Part shown: positions 43,363-52,960 of the stretch, one piece after another
Layout of the letters: each line of letters starts with the position of its first letter
How positions within the stretch are numbered: the first letter of the stretch is position 1
From: Roseibium sediminicola
GTDB taxonomy: Bacteria; Pseudomonadota; Alphaproteobacteria; Rhizobiales; Stappiaceae
Length of the DNA: 64,000 nucleotides
Reading direction: 5' to 3'
NCBI RefSeq assembly: GCF_023156505.1
Contig: NZ_JALNMJ010000003.1
Location: 62,001 to 126,000, forward strand
Made by a program: the position numbers and the translations under genes
Notes under the pieces: model-generated
Told to the model about the DNA's origin: nothing
Database searches by the model: none
The model's input: the letters and a program-made list of their open reading frames with translations, nothing else

Positions 43363-43974
43363 ATGACCGAAGGTGTCATCTATAGCTTTGGGGCCAGAGA
43401 AGAGGCCCCGCATATGATCGGGTGTGCTCCTTTGGATGGTGATGTCAAAAAGATCGAATATGTCGATACAACCCGTGACAAGGGGCACACACCATTGTTT
43501 GACGCAGGCGAGCTGTATGCAGGTCGCGCAGTCAAGCCAGACCATGTTCCAACGCGTGCACAATGGGGAAGCAAGCGGTATCCCCCCCCTGATGTTGTGT
43601 ACACGCGCAAGATGTATTTGGTGTCGGAGGCCTTCAAGGACATCATTGAACGCCATGAATCGGGCGTTCATCAGTTCTTTCCGGTCGAATTGGTCTACAA
43701 GGACGGGTCATTCGCGCGGCAGATGTACTTCTTTAACATCTGCACTCGCTTGGACGGGATGGACCGGGAACAGGCGACAGCTCAGCTCATAAAAGGCATC
43801 GCATTTGAGCCGCGCACCGGGGAGCTTGTGTTCAGTCTGAAACAGATTGGCGATGCTCATGCCTGGGTCGACAAGCACGTGATCTATGGCAACTTCCTTT
43901 CCAGTGCCGTCGTCGATGAAATGAAACAACAGGGCCTGACGGGCATCGGTTTCAAACCGTTCAAAGCTGTCTAG
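43363..43974 (+). CDS. Imm11-like (DUF1629) immunity protein, copy 2
   Basis: A 203-residue tandem paralogue of the previous gene with scattered substitutions and no indels, for instance ...EAFKDIIERHESGVHQF and DTTRDKGHTPLFDAG. The same GAGGAG ribosome site precedes the ATG at 43363. Two diverged copies in a row suggest an immunity array that protects against variants of one toxin. Confidence 0.7.
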   Translation: MTEGVIYSFGAREEAPHMIGCAPLDGDVKKIEYVDTTRDKGHTPLFDAGELYAGRAVKPDHVPTRAQWGSKRYPPPDVVYTRKMYLVSEAFKDIIERHESGVHQFFPVELVYKDGSFARQMYFFNICTRLDGMDREQATAQLIKGIAFEPRTGELVFSLKQIGDAHAWVDKHVIYGNFLSSAVVDEMKQQGLTGIGFKPFKAV

Positions 43975-44140
43975 CCGGATTTCGCTTCAGGAATCCGGTG
44001 TCTGATGGTTTAGCGGTTGTCGAGTTTTACCCGTACCCTTTTCAACCCGGTTAGGTTGTTTGGATCCAAACCTCTCAATTGATGCGAGAGCGTTTATGAC
44101 AGGTCTTGGCGCTGGAAATGGCAGGCTATCCGAAAGAATA

Positions 44141-44395
44141 TCAGCTGCGTTCGGCAGGCCAATACCCATTGTCGGGATTTCTGGAAACGGCGACGGCGCT
44201 GACGTCCTTGGAGCCACAGGCGCTGCATTTGAGAGTTTCGCTTAAAGCGGAAATTTTCTGATCGCCCGCAAACCGCGCTGCGCTCATGTAGCGAAAGCGG
44301 CCGCAATGGCCGCAGAGAATGCCAAGGCGCCGGTCGGAATCGCACAATACTTGGACGGTGGGGTCGTCTGCGGCAATAAAAGGAAGTAAAGACAT
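44141..44395 (-). CDS. Small zinc-ribbon protein
   Basis: An 84-residue protein with two Cys pairs (ILCGHCGRFRYM and LKCSACGSKDV) arranged as a zinc ribbon, and the end NPDNGYWPAERS. Similar small proteins of unknown function are common in Hyphomicrobiales. The ATG at 44395 is likely, although a TTG at 44413 is in frame and neither has a good ribosome site. The flanking gaps 43975-44140 and 44396-44681 are AT-richer and carry no other gene. Confidence 0.65.
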   Translation of the reverse strand: MSLLPFIAADDPTVQVLCDSDRRLGILCGHCGRFRYMSAARFAGDQKISALSETLKCSACGSKDVSAVAVSRNPDNGYWPAERS

Positions 44396-44681
44396 GTAAT
44401 TCAATCTTGCCAATAGGAAATGGAAAGGCCATGGGCAATGCGATTTTAGAGCCCTCTATATTAAAAGTAGCACACAGTAGCAATAAGTAAAGTTGGAATA
44501 TTTACATGAATAGTCATTCATATTGCTTGGTTTGCGAGTGCTTTCGTAATATTGCCTATTGTTGCTGCAGTTTGCCGCAGGTGTCGGATTGCGCGAAACT
44601 TGCGCGATGGAACAACAGCGGAGGGCGTCGGACCAAAGAATGCCTCTCGCCTTTTCTTACGGCTGTGGGTATGAGGAGCGT

Positions 44682-44984
44682 ATGACGACGCTCTCAGACA
44701 CCTGGTACGACCTGTTCGAATTGTCCGGCCTATTGAACCCGTTTGCGCTTTTGATCGGCGCCTATCTTGGGTGGCGTGCCGATCGGGCTCAGAAATTGTG
44801 GATCGCGGGTTTCGCGGCTGCCGCTCTGTCTCTGATCCTCGAAGCGGCGGTAGGAATGCTGCAGTTGCCGCAGCCGATCTCGCAGGACGCCGGCGCCCTG
44901 GCCATGTTCCCGTTCCGATTTGTGGGTGGACTGCTTGCCGCCTGGCTGGCGTTCTGGCTCAGCCAACGGCGCAAGCGCGGCTGA
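44682..44984 (+). CDS. Small integral membrane protein
   Basis: A 100-residue protein with three predicted membrane helices (about 16-30, 38-58 and 72-93) and a basic C-terminus (SQRRKRG). I do not recognise a family. The ATG at 44682 has GAGGAG six bases upstream, so translation from this start is well supported. It is convergent with the DUF6455 gene 17 bases downstream. Confidence 0.7.
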   Translation: MTTLSDTWYDLFELSGLLNPFALLIGAYLGWRADRAQKLWIAGFAAAALSLILEAAVGMLQLPQPISQDAGALAMFPFRFVGGLLAAWLAFWLSQRRKRG

Positions 44985-45001
44985 CCTGCTGCTGCTGGAT
45001 T

Positions 45002-45253
45002 TCAGTTTTCCAGCCAGCTGTTAAAGAGCTGGGCGTTCGGACATTCCTGCAGCGGTCTGTCGGCCCCATCCGGATGCTGGTCCAGCCAGGCGCGGCAGGC
45101 CTCGGTTTCCGAGCAATTGATGCAACGGTGAGCGGCGGATCGCAGGGCGGCGCCAGACTGCACGCCTACAGGCATTTGCTTCATCGCGCCGATTGTGTCG
45201 AGCATCCTGCCCATCAGGTCGGCGCGCTCGTTCAGTCGATCCATCCAGTTCAC
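45002..45253 (-). CDS. DUF6455 family protein
   Basis: An 83-residue protein with the DUF6455 pattern: an N-terminal helix (LNERADLMGRMLDTIG), AHRCINCSETEACRAWL and a third Cys in LQECPNAQLF. The Cys set suggests metal or cluster binding. Function is unknown. AGAGAG precedes the ATG at 45253. Confidence 0.75.
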   Translation of the reverse strand: MNWMDRLNERADLMGRMLDTIGAMKQMPVGVQSGAALRSAAHRCINCSETEACRAWLDQHPDGADRPLQECPNAQLFNSWLEN

Positions 45254-45484
45254 GCTCTCTCTCCTTCTGTCGGGGCGGGATTATCGCGCTCTGTGTCGCC
45301 CTTCTTGTCTCGCGCCGGCCAGGAGCCTGACATCGGCTGATGTGGCGAATCTGACCCATTGCGGCCGACAAGGCCTTGATCCGTGTCAACTCTGGGCAAG
45401 CTTTAAGAAACCGGCCATACTCGCCCCTTATGATTCCGTGCTCGGGTTCCTGCGCTCAGGATCCACGCCTCCGGAGACGGTGTG

Positions 45485-47989
45485 ATGGTTGAAACGGTGA
45501 GTGCGACGCCACTGCCCCAGGGGACCAGCAACGGGTCCGCTGCGCCGCCGCTTGAGCCGGGAACCGAACTCAAGGCCAAAGTGGAAAGCAACCTGCCGGG
45601 CGGCATCGTGCGCCTTGCGACCGCCGAAGGTAAGGTCGACCTGCGCGTTGCCGCACCCTTGCCGGCCGAAGCGGAAGTGACGGTAACGGTGACCGGCAGC
45701 AAGCAGCAACCGGTTATTCAGATCTCCACCGACAAGGCGCCCGCCCAGGCCGGGCAGCAATCCGGCGCAGGCTCTCAGGGCCAGGGGGGGCAGCAAGCAC
45801 AGGCCAATTCACCCCAGTCCTATCCGACGCAATCCGGAGCAAGCCCAACCGCACCCGCGGCCCAGGCGAACGCCGCCCGACCGGTTTTCACGGCCACACC
45901 GGCCGGTGCGCATCTTGTTCAGGTTTTGGCCGCCAATGCGGTCCCCGCATCCGGTGGGGCCGCAGCCGGCCAGGTGACGCTTCCCGCCGGCGGGGGAGTG
46001 GTGCAGGGGCCGGCAGGGCAAGTGCCTTTGCCGGGGCAGGCCTCGCTCGCGGCCTCTCCACAGCCTGTCCAGGCTCCTCCGGCACAAGCTGCGGCTCCCT
46101 TGCCCGCTGGCGCATCCTCCGCGGCGCCCACAGGCGCTGGGAGCGCGCCAGGGCTTCCATCGACAGTCGGCGGATCGCTGCAGGCTCCACTGCAGTCTGG
46201 TCCGATTGCCGCGCAGGCGCCGTCCGGCGGAGCCGTTGCGGGATCCCTGGCTCAGCAAAACCCGATACCGGGCCCGTCGCCGACAACATCGCCAAATCCT
46301 TCTGTTGCGGGCGGTTCCGGCCAGGTCTTGCCGCCGCAATCCGGGGCGCTTGCCAGCGCGACGCCACAAGCCCCCGGCACTCCGGCAACTTCCTCCCCAG
46401 CTGCTTCTATTCCGGTTGCTGCGGCGGCCACACCGGCCGGCGGCGGGCCAATCCAAACTGGTCCCGCAAACGGCCCGCAATCCGGAGCCGTCCGGCAGGC
46501 TCCCTCCGCGCTCCCCGCCAGTGCCCAGGCGCCGGCCGCAGGACCAACGGCTGCCACGGCCAACAATTCAACAGGCCAAAGCGGTGCGCCGCTTGCCCCG
46601 GGCGGACAGGCGGGCACAACCACGCCGGTGCAGCAAGGCGGGGCCAGCCCTCTAGCGCAATCAGGATCGCCAGGCGTTCAGGCGCAACCGGGATCTCCGG
46701 CCGCCGCCGGTCCGGCCGCCGCCGGTCAGACAACTACGCCCGTTGCAAACCAGGCCGGCTTTCAGCCGCCGGCTCCGGCTCAAGCGCCTACGATCCCGGC
46801 ACCGGCTGCCGGGACGGGTGCGAGCCCTTCCGGCGTGGCGACGGCTGCCGCGCCTCAACCGGGCACCCTGCCGACAGGGCAGGGGGCGGCCCTGGCGACC
46901 CTGACCGCAGGCACTGGCGGCCTTGGCCAGCAGCCGGGAGCCGCGCCCGTCCGAATTTTAAGCGGGCAGCCCTACCAGCAACTTGGCGGCCAGCGGCTCG
47001 GAGGGGCCGCTTCAGCCGCCACAGGCCAACAGACTGCTGCCGCCAGCCCTGGACCAGCCGCGCAAGTTGCCGGGGCCCTTCGCCAGCCGCTCGCCGAGCA
47101 GCAGGCAGGTCTCGCCAGCCTGTTTGCCCAGGTCGGCAGCCTGATGAGCGCGCAAAGCGCTGGGGCGGTCACGTTGCCCGAGCCGGTGGTCAAGGCAATG
47201 CAACAGATCCTGGGGCTCAGGCTGAATGCCTCAGGAGGCACCAGCGCCGATGATCTCCAGCAGGCCGTGCGCCAGTCCGGTCAGTTCCGGGAGGCCCAGC
47301 TGGCCCTGCCGGGGCGCGGCGCGGGCGCGCAAGCAGATCTCAAATCCGCGCTGCTGTCCTTCAAATCGCTGCTGCAGCAGCTGGGCGCCCGTTCGGAAAT
47401 CAGCCGGCCCGCCGGACAGCCGGCCGCGCCGTCGCGCCACCACGCGCCGCAGGGGCAGGCCCCGCAATCGGCTAGCGGCTATTGGGCCGGCGCCGCGCCG
47501 CAGAACCTGAAAGCCTTGATGAAGGAAACCGACGCGGCGCTCGCCCGCCTGCGTCTGACCCAGCTGACAAATACCGGCCTGGCCAGGGAAGGCGGGGCGC
47601 CGCATGCGGCCTCCAAGCCGATGGATCTGGTGCTGGAACTGCCGCTCGCGCTCGGCCAGGAGACGGCGGTCATGCAGATGCAGATCGGCCGGGACGGCCC
47701 CGGCACGCAGGCCGAACAGGACGGTGAGCCCGCCTGGCGCCTCAGGTTCGCGCTCGATCTGACGGCGACGGGCCCGCTGGAAGCGGCGATCAGCCTGCGC
47801 GGCGGTGGCACCTATGCCAGCCTCTGGGTCGACCGCAAGGACACATTCGACAATCTGAACGCGGTCCGCGAGACCATGGAAGCGGCTTTTGCCGACGCCG
47901 GTCTTGACCTGCGGGAGCTGCGGCTGATCCGGGGGGTGCCACCAAGGACGGCCGCCTATTACGGCGCGATGGTGGACCGGCAGTCATGA
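45485..47989 (+). CDS. FliK-like flagellar hook-length control protein with long low-complexity region
   Basis: An 834-residue protein. Residues about 1-80 form an ordered segment, residues about 85-540 are extremely rich in Ala, Pro, Gly and Gln, and the last 150 residues form a FliK C-terminal (Flg_hook) type domain (MDLVLELPLALGQ, LRFALDLTATGPLEAAISL, FADAGLDLRELRLI). FliK measures hook length and switches export specificity. The usual FliK linker is shorter. The ATG at 45485 follows GGAGACGGTG. The next gene is an FlhB-tail-like protein, which supports a flagellar export role. No other flagellar gene is visible. Confidence 0.8.
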   Translation: MVETVSATPLPQGTSNGSAAPPLEPGTELKAKVESNLPGGIVRLATAEGKVDLRVAAPLPAEAEVTVTVTGSKQQPVIQISTDKAPAQAGQQSGAGSQGQGGQQAQANSPQSYPTQSGASPTAPAAQANAARPVFTATPAGAHLVQVLAANAVPASGGAAAGQVTLPAGGGVVQGPAGQVPLPGQASLAASPQPVQAPPAQAAAPLPAGASSAAPTGAGSAPGLPSTVGGSLQAPLQSGPIAAQAPSGGAVAGSLAQQNPIPGPSPTTSPNPSVAGGSGQVLPPQSGALASATPQAPGTPATSSPAASIPVAAAATPAGGGPIQTGPANGPQSGAVRQAPSALPASAQAPAAGPTAATANNSTGQSGAPLAPGGQAGTTTPVQQGGASPLAQSGSPGVQAQPGSPAAAGPAAAGQTTTPVANQAGFQPPAPAQAPTIPAPAAGTGASPSGVATAAAPQPGTLPTGQGAALATLTAGTGGLGQQPGAAPVRILSGQPYQQLGGQRLGGAASAATGQQTAAASPGPAAQVAGALRQPLAEQQAGLASLFAQVGSLMSAQSAGAVTLPEPVVKAMQQILGLRLNASGGTSADDLQQAVRQSGQFREAQLALPGRGAGAQADLKSALLSFKSLLQQLGARSEISRPAGQPAAPSRHHAPQGQAPQSASGYWAGAAPQNLKALMKETDAALARLRLTQLTNTGLAREGGAPHAASKPMDLVLELPLALGQETAVMQMQIGRDGPGTQAEQDGEPAWRLRFALDLTATGPLEAAISLRGGGTYASLWVDRKDTFDNLNAVRETMEAAFADAGLDLRELRLIRGVPPRTAAYYGAMVDRQS

Positions 47990-48002
47990 GGGGCATTATT
48001 CC

Positions 48003-48284
48003 GTGAGCCAGACCGACAAGGACAAGAAACTGGCGGTTGCCCTCAAATACGACAATGACGGGGCGCCTGTCGTCACGGCCAAGGGCGCCGGAACCGTCGC
48101 CGAACAGATCGAACGGCTGGCAAAGGAAGCCGGTGTTCCGATCGAGCAGAACCCGATGATGGCCGAGGCGCTGTCGCAGATCGAGATCGACCAGGAAATT
48201 CCGATTGAACTCTATCAGGCGGTCGCCGTGCTGATCGGTTTCATCATGCGCACCGGCAACGCACAGCATCCGCCGAAGGAGTGA
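48003..48284 (+). CDS. FlhB/EscU C-terminal-domain homologue
   Basis: A 93-residue protein that matches the cytoplasmic domain of FlhB without the membrane part (KKLAVALKYDNDGAPVVTAKG, AKEAGVPIEQNPMMAEAL, DQEIPIELYQAVAVLIGFIM). The NPTH autocleavage site of FlhB is not present, as expected for these short homologues. They are thought to work with the flagellar export switch. A GTG start at 48003 has GAGGGG upstream. It is 13 bases after the FliK-like gene. Confidence 0.88.
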   Translation: MSQTDKDKKLAVALKYDNDGAPVVTAKGAGTVAEQIERLAKEAGVPIEQNPMMAEALSQIEIDQEIPIELYQAVAVLIGFIMRTGNAQHPPKE

Positions 48285-48443
48285 GCAGGTGCGTGACTGT
48301 GCGAAAGCGCGGCTATGGGGCAACGAAACCCTTGCAGCCGGGCCAATTCCCGACTAGGTCATCAGTCTGCAATCAAATCGCGCCGCAGCAATCCTGCCTC
48401 GCTGCTTTCCTGCGCGAAACCGAACACAGGATTCTTGACGAAA

Positions 48444-49925
48444 ATGACGATTGTCGACGTACGCACACCCGATCCGAAGAAATTCATAAAGGGCGCGACC
48501 GGCGACTGGGAAATCGTGATCGGCATGGAAGTCCATGCCCAGGTCACGTCCGACGCCAAGCTCTTTTCCGGTGCCTCGACCGAATTCGGCAAGGATCCCA
48601 ATGACAATGTCAGCCTCGTGGACGCGGCCATGCCCGGCATGCTGCCTGTGATCAACGAGGAATGCGTACGCCAGGCGGTCCGCACAGGCCTTGGTCTGAA
48701 GGCCGAGATCAACCTGAAATCCGTGTTCGACCGCAAGAACTATTTCTACCCGGATCTGCCGCAGGGCTACCAGATCTCCCAGTTCAAGCAGCCGATCGTT
48801 GGCGAAGGCAAGATCCTTCTGGACATGCCGGACGAACAGGTCGAGATTGGCGTCGAGCGCCTGCACCTGGAGCAGGACGCCGGCAAGTCGCTACACGACC
48901 AGCATCCGTCGATGTCCTTCGTCGATCTGAACCGCTCCGGCGTGGCGCTGATGGAAATCGTCTCCAAGCCGGATCTGCGCTCTTCCGACGAAGCCAAGGC
49001 GTATCTGACCAAGCTGCGCTCGATCCTGCGTTATCTGGGCACCTGTGACGGCAACATGGACCAGGGCTCCATGCGCGCCGACGTCAACGTCTCCGTGCGC
49101 AAGCCGGGCGGCGAGTTCGGCACACGCTGCGAAATCAAGAACGTCAACTCCATCCGCTTTGTCGGCCAGGCCATCGAATATGAAGCCCGCCGCCAGGTTG
49201 CGATCCTGGAGGATGGCGGTTCGATCGACCAGGAAACCCGGCTGTTCGACGCGGTCAAGGGCGAGACCCGCTCCATGCGCTCCAAGGAAGAAGCGCATGA
49301 CTATCGCTATTTCCCGGATCCGGACCTGTTGCCGCTGGAATTCACGCAGGCCTTTGTCGACGATCTGGCCCAGCATCTGCCGGAACTGCCGGACGAAAAG
49401 AAAAACCGGTTCATCGGCGACTATGGCCTGACCGCCTATGACGCCGACATTCTGGTCGCCGAAAAGGCCTCCGCGGATTTCTTCGAAGACGTTGCCAAGG
49501 GCCGCGATGCGAAGCTTGCCGCCAACTGGGTGATCAACGAACTCTTCGGCCGCCTCAACAAGGAAGGCAAGGATCTGGCGACGAGCCCGGTCTCCGCCGA
49601 CCAGCTCGGCGCGATTGTCGACCTGATCAAGGACGGTGTCATTTCCGGCAAGATCGCCAAGGACCTCTTCGAAATCGTCTGGACCGAAGGCGGAGATCCG
49701 GCGGCCATCGTCGAAGAGCGTGGCATGAAGCAGGTGACCGACCTCGGCGCCATCGAGACGATTGTCGACGAGATCATCGGCGCCAATCCGGACAAGGTCG
49801 AACAGGCCAAGGCGAAACCGGGCCTGCTCGGCTGGTTTGTCGGCCAGGTGATGAAACAGTCCCAGGGCAAGGCCAACCCGCAGGCCGTCAGCGACATGCT
49901 GAAGCAGAAGATCGGCCTGGAATAA
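48444..49925 (+). CDS. gatB: Aspartyl/glutamyl-tRNA amidotransferase subunit B
   Basis: A 493-residue protein. With GatA and GatC it converts Glu-tRNA(Gln) or Asp-tRNA(Asn) to the amidated form. It shows the family start [24 protein letters not shown], the kinase-like region ([39 protein letters not shown]), and the tail domain ending [11 protein letters not shown]. The start ATG at 48444 is at the normal distance from the conserved N-terminus. gatA and gatC are not in the window. Confidence 0.97.
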   Translation: MTIVDVRTPDPKKFIKGATGDWEIVIGMEVHAQVTSDAKLFSGASTEFGKDPNDNVSLVDAAMPGMLPVINEECVRQAVRTGLGLKAEINLKSVFDRKNYFYPDLPQGYQISQFKQPIVGEGKILLDMPDEQVEIGVERLHLEQDAGKSLHDQHPSMSFVDLNRSGVALMEIVSKPDLRSSDEAKAYLTKLRSILRYLGTCDGNMDQGSMRADVNVSVRKPGGEFGTRCEIKNVNSIRFVGQAIEYEARRQVAILEDGGSIDQETRLFDAVKGETRSMRSKEEAHDYRYFPDPDLLPLEFTQAFVDDLAQHLPELPDEKKNRFIGDYGLTAYDADILVAEKASADFFEDVAKGRDAKLAANWVINELFGRLNKEGKDLATSPVSADQLGAIVDLIKDGVISGKIAKDLFEIVWTEGGDPAAIVEERGMKQVTDLGAIETIVDEIIGANPDKVEQAKAKPGLLGWFVGQVMKQSQGKANPQAVSDMLKQKIGLE

Positions 49926-49950
49926 TCATAGGCCTTGGGAGGAGAGAGCC

Positions 49951-50325
49951 GTGTCCGTTGAGCTGCCGATCACCGGCACCTGCCATTGCGGGGCCGTGTC
50001 TTACGAAATGAAGACACAGCCCAAATACGCCGTGGAGTGCAACTGCTCGATCTGCCGCCGTCTCGGCACCGTCTGGGGCCACGGCGAGGCAGGCGAGATC
50101 GAGATTAAATCGGCGCCGGAAGCAACGCTGAGCTACTCCTGGGGAGATAAGGAGCTCGCCTTTCACTCCTGCCGCACCTGTGGCTGCACCACCCATTGGG
50201 AAGGCATCGACGGCGAGGCCAGGGGCCGCATGGCCGTCAACCTGCGCCTGGCTGAACCCGGCACCATCGAAGCCATCGGCCACCGCCATTTCGACGGTGC
50301 CGACACGTGGACATTTCTCGACTGA
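49951..50325 (+). CDS. GFA-family (CENP-V/GFA domain) zinc protein
   Basis: A 124-residue protein with the GFA zinc pattern: GTCHCGAV, CNCSICRR and HSCRTCGC (Cys-rich sites at about 11-13, 31-36 and 71-76). Family members are named after a glutathione-dependent formaldehyde-activating enzyme, but that activity is disputed for most of them. GGGAGGAGAG precedes the GTG at 49951. It follows gatB by 25 bases. Confidence 0.9.
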   Translation: MSVELPITGTCHCGAVSYEMKTQPKYAVECNCSICRRLGTVWGHGEAGEIEIKSAPEATLSYSWGDKELAFHSCRTCGCTTHWEGIDGEARGRMAVNLRLAEPGTIEAIGHRHFDGADTWTFLD

Positions 50326-50355
50326 TCGATAGAGCGGCGTTTCACGCCCGGCCGG

Positions 50356-51183
50356 TCATCTCCCGAACGACCGCCTCGAGATTTGCCGCTCCCTGTAGAA
50401 GATATAAAGACCCGCCGAAACGATGATCGCGATGCCGGTGAGCGTCGTTTCATCGGGAATGTCCGAGAAGACAAGATAGCCGAGCAGGCTGGCGGACAGA
50501 ATTTCCAGATATTGCAGCGGCGCGAGCGCGCCGGCGGGGGCCATGCGGACGGCCCTGGTCGCCAGAAGCTGTGACACAGTCCCAACCGCGCCAAGGGCAA
50601 GCAGCAGTGCCCAGTTTGTTGCCGAGGGCTGAGAGGCGGCGAGAAACGGCACCTGCAACGGCGCGCCCAATGTCATTGCAGCAACCGTTGCCAAGGATCC
50701 CGATACGCAGATCCAGAATTGCAGGGCGAGCGGCGTTTCCTTTGCCTTTTGCGCCCGCGTGATCGTGAACACGGTGGCCACGAAAACGGCTGACAACAAC
50801 GGCAGCAGAGCAGCCGGGCCGAAATAGTCAAAACCCGGACGGGTGACAACCAGAGCTCCGGCAAAGCCGACGGCAATGGCCACCATGCGCCTGAGGCCCA
50901 GTCTCTCGCCCAGAAACACCGCCGCGAGCAAAGCCCCGCGGATCACCTGGGACATCGTTGGTGCCGGCAGCGGTCTGCGGTCGCCGAGTCTCCAGACAAT
51001 GGCCAATATGAGCGCCTGAAACAGAAGCCTTGCCACCGTGATCTGTGCGGGCGCCATTTCGGACCCGAGCGATTTTGCGATCGCGTGGGAAATGGGCGCA
51101 ATCAGGACCGCAACAGCCATGAAGATCATGCCCTGTTCCAGGCCTGTCGGCGCAATCCTGAGAGGCTGGACGCCGTTGGTCAC
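50356..51183 (-). CDS. EamA-family transporter with an internal deletion
   Basis: A 275-residue drug/metabolite-type transporter. The first EamA repeat is short: after helix 2 the segment VIRGALL runs directly into AAVFLGERLG, omitting about 35-45 residues that hold helices 3 and 4 in relatives. The second repeat is complete, ending RERQISRRSFGR. The GTG at 51183 is chosen because GGAG lies six bases upstream; an ATG at 51279 would add 32 unrelated residues. The deleted form may not work as a transporter. Confidence 0.75.
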   Translation of the reverse strand: MTNGVQPLRIAPTGLEQGMIFMAVAVLIAPISHAIAKSLGSEMAPAQITVARLLFQALILAIVWRLGDRRPLPAPTMSQVIRGALLAAVFLGERLGLRRMVAIAVGFAGALVVTRPGFDYFGPAALLPLLSAVFVATVFTITRAQKAKETPLALQFWICVSGSLATVAAMTLGAPLQVPFLAASQPSATNWALLLALGAVGTVSQLLATRAVRMAPAGALAPLQYLEILSASLLGYLVFSDIPDETTLTGIAIIVSAGLYIFYRERQISRRSFGR

Positions 51184-51376
51184 GGCAAACTCCGGATATC
51201 GGTGGGACTTATCGCATATCGCGCGCCCGATCCGATTACCAATCAATGATTGTAATCCGACATTTCTCTGGTCCTGATACATGGCCCTGGATCGGCATTT
51301 GGGGTGCCGCTGGGCAAGCCGCGCCAAATGCGTTAAACGGCGCTGGTTGTTTCTTTTGCCAGCCAGCAAGGGCCGC

Positions 51377-52915
51377 ATGACCTCCGACACCCGAGACATT
51401 TCCAGAACGCCCTTTTATGCCACCCCGCTCGGCGTGTGGGCGATTGTCGCGCTCTGGGGACTGTCGCATCTGCTGCTCAGGGCGCTGTCGACACCCGTGC
51501 TTGGCACGGACGACATGTTCGAAAACGTGCTGGTGCAGACGCTGCAGCCCGGCTACATGCTGCGCCAGCCGCCGCTTTACGAATGGCTGCTCTGGTCCGC
51601 CCAGCAGGTCTTCGGTCCGACGATCCGGGCAGCACTTGCCGTCAAATACGGCCTGATCTCGATCGCGGCGCTGTTTTTGTTCCTGATCGCCCGCAAGGCG
51701 ATCGCCGACCCGCGCCTTGCCGCGCTTTGTGCCTTTTCCTATTCGCTCTTTTACCAGTTTGGCTGGAACCTTCATGAGGGTGTCACCCACACCGTGGTGC
51801 TGACCACCGCCTGTGCCATGAGTGCCTTCTTCTTCATCAAGGCTCTGGAGACCGGGCGGCTTGGCTTTTATCTGCTCTTCGGCGCCGCGGCAGGTGCGGG
51901 GCTGCTCGGCAAACATTCCTATCCCCTGTTTGTCCTGGCCCTGTTATTGGCCACGCTGAGCGATCCAGCCTGGCGGAGCCGCCTGCGCCTTGCCGGTCTC
52001 CTCCTGGTGCCGGTGGCCATGGCACTGGTCTATAGCCCCTATGCCTGGTGGATCCTGAGCGAGGGCTTGAAACTGCTGTCGTCGGTCTCAGACACGATGG
52101 GCGTGACCGCCGAGACCTCGCATCTGGCGCGGGCGGGCGAGGGGCTCGGCAAGCTTGCTTTCGGGCTTCTGGGTTTTTCCGTGCCGCTGGTGCCTGTCCT
52201 GCTCGTCCTGTTCTGGCCGCGCTATCTCGGCCGGAAGGATCCGGTGGTGCCGAAGGTCAACGACGTCGCCCGCCTGTGCGGCCGCACCGTCCTGGCAATG
52301 ATCTTCCTGACCGCGCTGTTGATCGCGGTGACCGGCGCAACTTATGTCAAGGAGCGGCACATGCATCCGCTCCTTATTCTTCTGCCGATTGTCCTGTTTG
52401 CCGATCTGGAGCGTTTCGGCTTTCAGAAACAATGGCGCTGGCTGGGCGCCGTCCTGCTGGCTTTCGTGGCCGTGGCGTTTCTCGCTCGCGTGCCCGGGCT
52501 TCTGGCGCCGGACCGGTTCTGGTGCGGCGGCAACTGCCGGCACATGAAACCCTATGCGGATCTGAGCGTACCGCTCAAGGACCTGGGTGCGGAAAAGGCG
52601 ACGCTGATCGCCGACACCGGCTACACCGGCGGCAATCTCAGGGTCCTGTTCCCTGAGGCCCGCGTTGTCACGAAGGCGATCCCGGCGTCAACGCCTGCGC
52701 GCGACAGATGTTTCTTTGTCTGGGAGGAGGGGGAGGAAAGACCTGTCGCGTCTCCGCAGGAGCGCTTTATCCGCAACGCCTTCTGGGAAGCATCGACGCC
52801 GCTTTCCGCCACCTATCTCAGCGGTGCCTGGCCGCATCTCTTCAAGGAGACCGGCTGGCGAACGACCTGGTGGGGCGTGGCGGAGATTGATCCGGAAGAT
52901 CCGATTTGCCGTTAG
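51377..52915 (+). CDS. Integral membrane glycosyltransferase, GT39/ArnT-like
   Basis: A 512-residue protein with about ten membrane helices and a C-terminal soluble part. The first periplasmic loop has the acidic pair in VLGTDDMFENV and the PPLYEWLLW segment, as in PMT/ArnT-type lipid-linked sugar transferases, and VKERHMHPLLILLP occurs later. Such enzymes transfer a sugar from a polyprenyl phosphate to a periplasmic acceptor. The ATG at 51377 is the likely start; the ribosome site is weak. It is divergent from the EamA gene. Confidence 0.8.
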   Translation: MTSDTRDISRTPFYATPLGVWAIVALWGLSHLLLRALSTPVLGTDDMFENVLVQTLQPGYMLRQPPLYEWLLWSAQQVFGPTIRAALAVKYGLISIAALFLFLIARKAIADPRLAALCAFSYSLFYQFGWNLHEGVTHTVVLTTACAMSAFFFIKALETGRLGFYLLFGAAAGAGLLGKHSYPLFVLALLLATLSDPAWRSRLRLAGLLLVPVAMALVYSPYAWWILSEGLKLLSSVSDTMGVTAETSHLARAGEGLGKLAFGLLGFSVPLVPVLLVLFWPRYLGRKDPVVPKVNDVARLCGRTVLAMIFLTALLIAVTGATYVKERHMHPLLILLPIVLFADLERFGFQKQWRWLGAVLLAFVAVAFLARVPGLLAPDRFWCGGNCRHMKPYADLSVPLKDLGAEKATLIADTGYTGGNLRVLFPEARVVTKAIPASTPARDRCFFVWEEGEERPVASPQERFIRNAFWEASTPLSATYLSGAWPHLFKETGWRTTWWGVAEIDPEDPICR

Positions 52916-52960
52916 TGCGCTCCCTCAAATATGCTTTCTAACCGCAGGCGATTAAATCCC

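Larger units (their letters stand above)
42540..43974 (+). repeat. Tandem duplication, two 678-base units offset by 757 bases
   Basis: Unit 1 (42540-43217) and unit 2 (43297-43974) align without any gap. Each holds about 66 bases of upstream sequence starting CCAAATCAGCCC and one Imm11-like gene. The lower GC of both units compared with neighbouring genes suggests acquired DNA. Confidence 0.9.

Noticed and set aside
42540-43974. CRISPR or other short-repeat array
   Set aside because: The repetition is a simple two-copy gene duplication, not short direct repeats with spacers. No CRISPR array was seen anywhere in the window.
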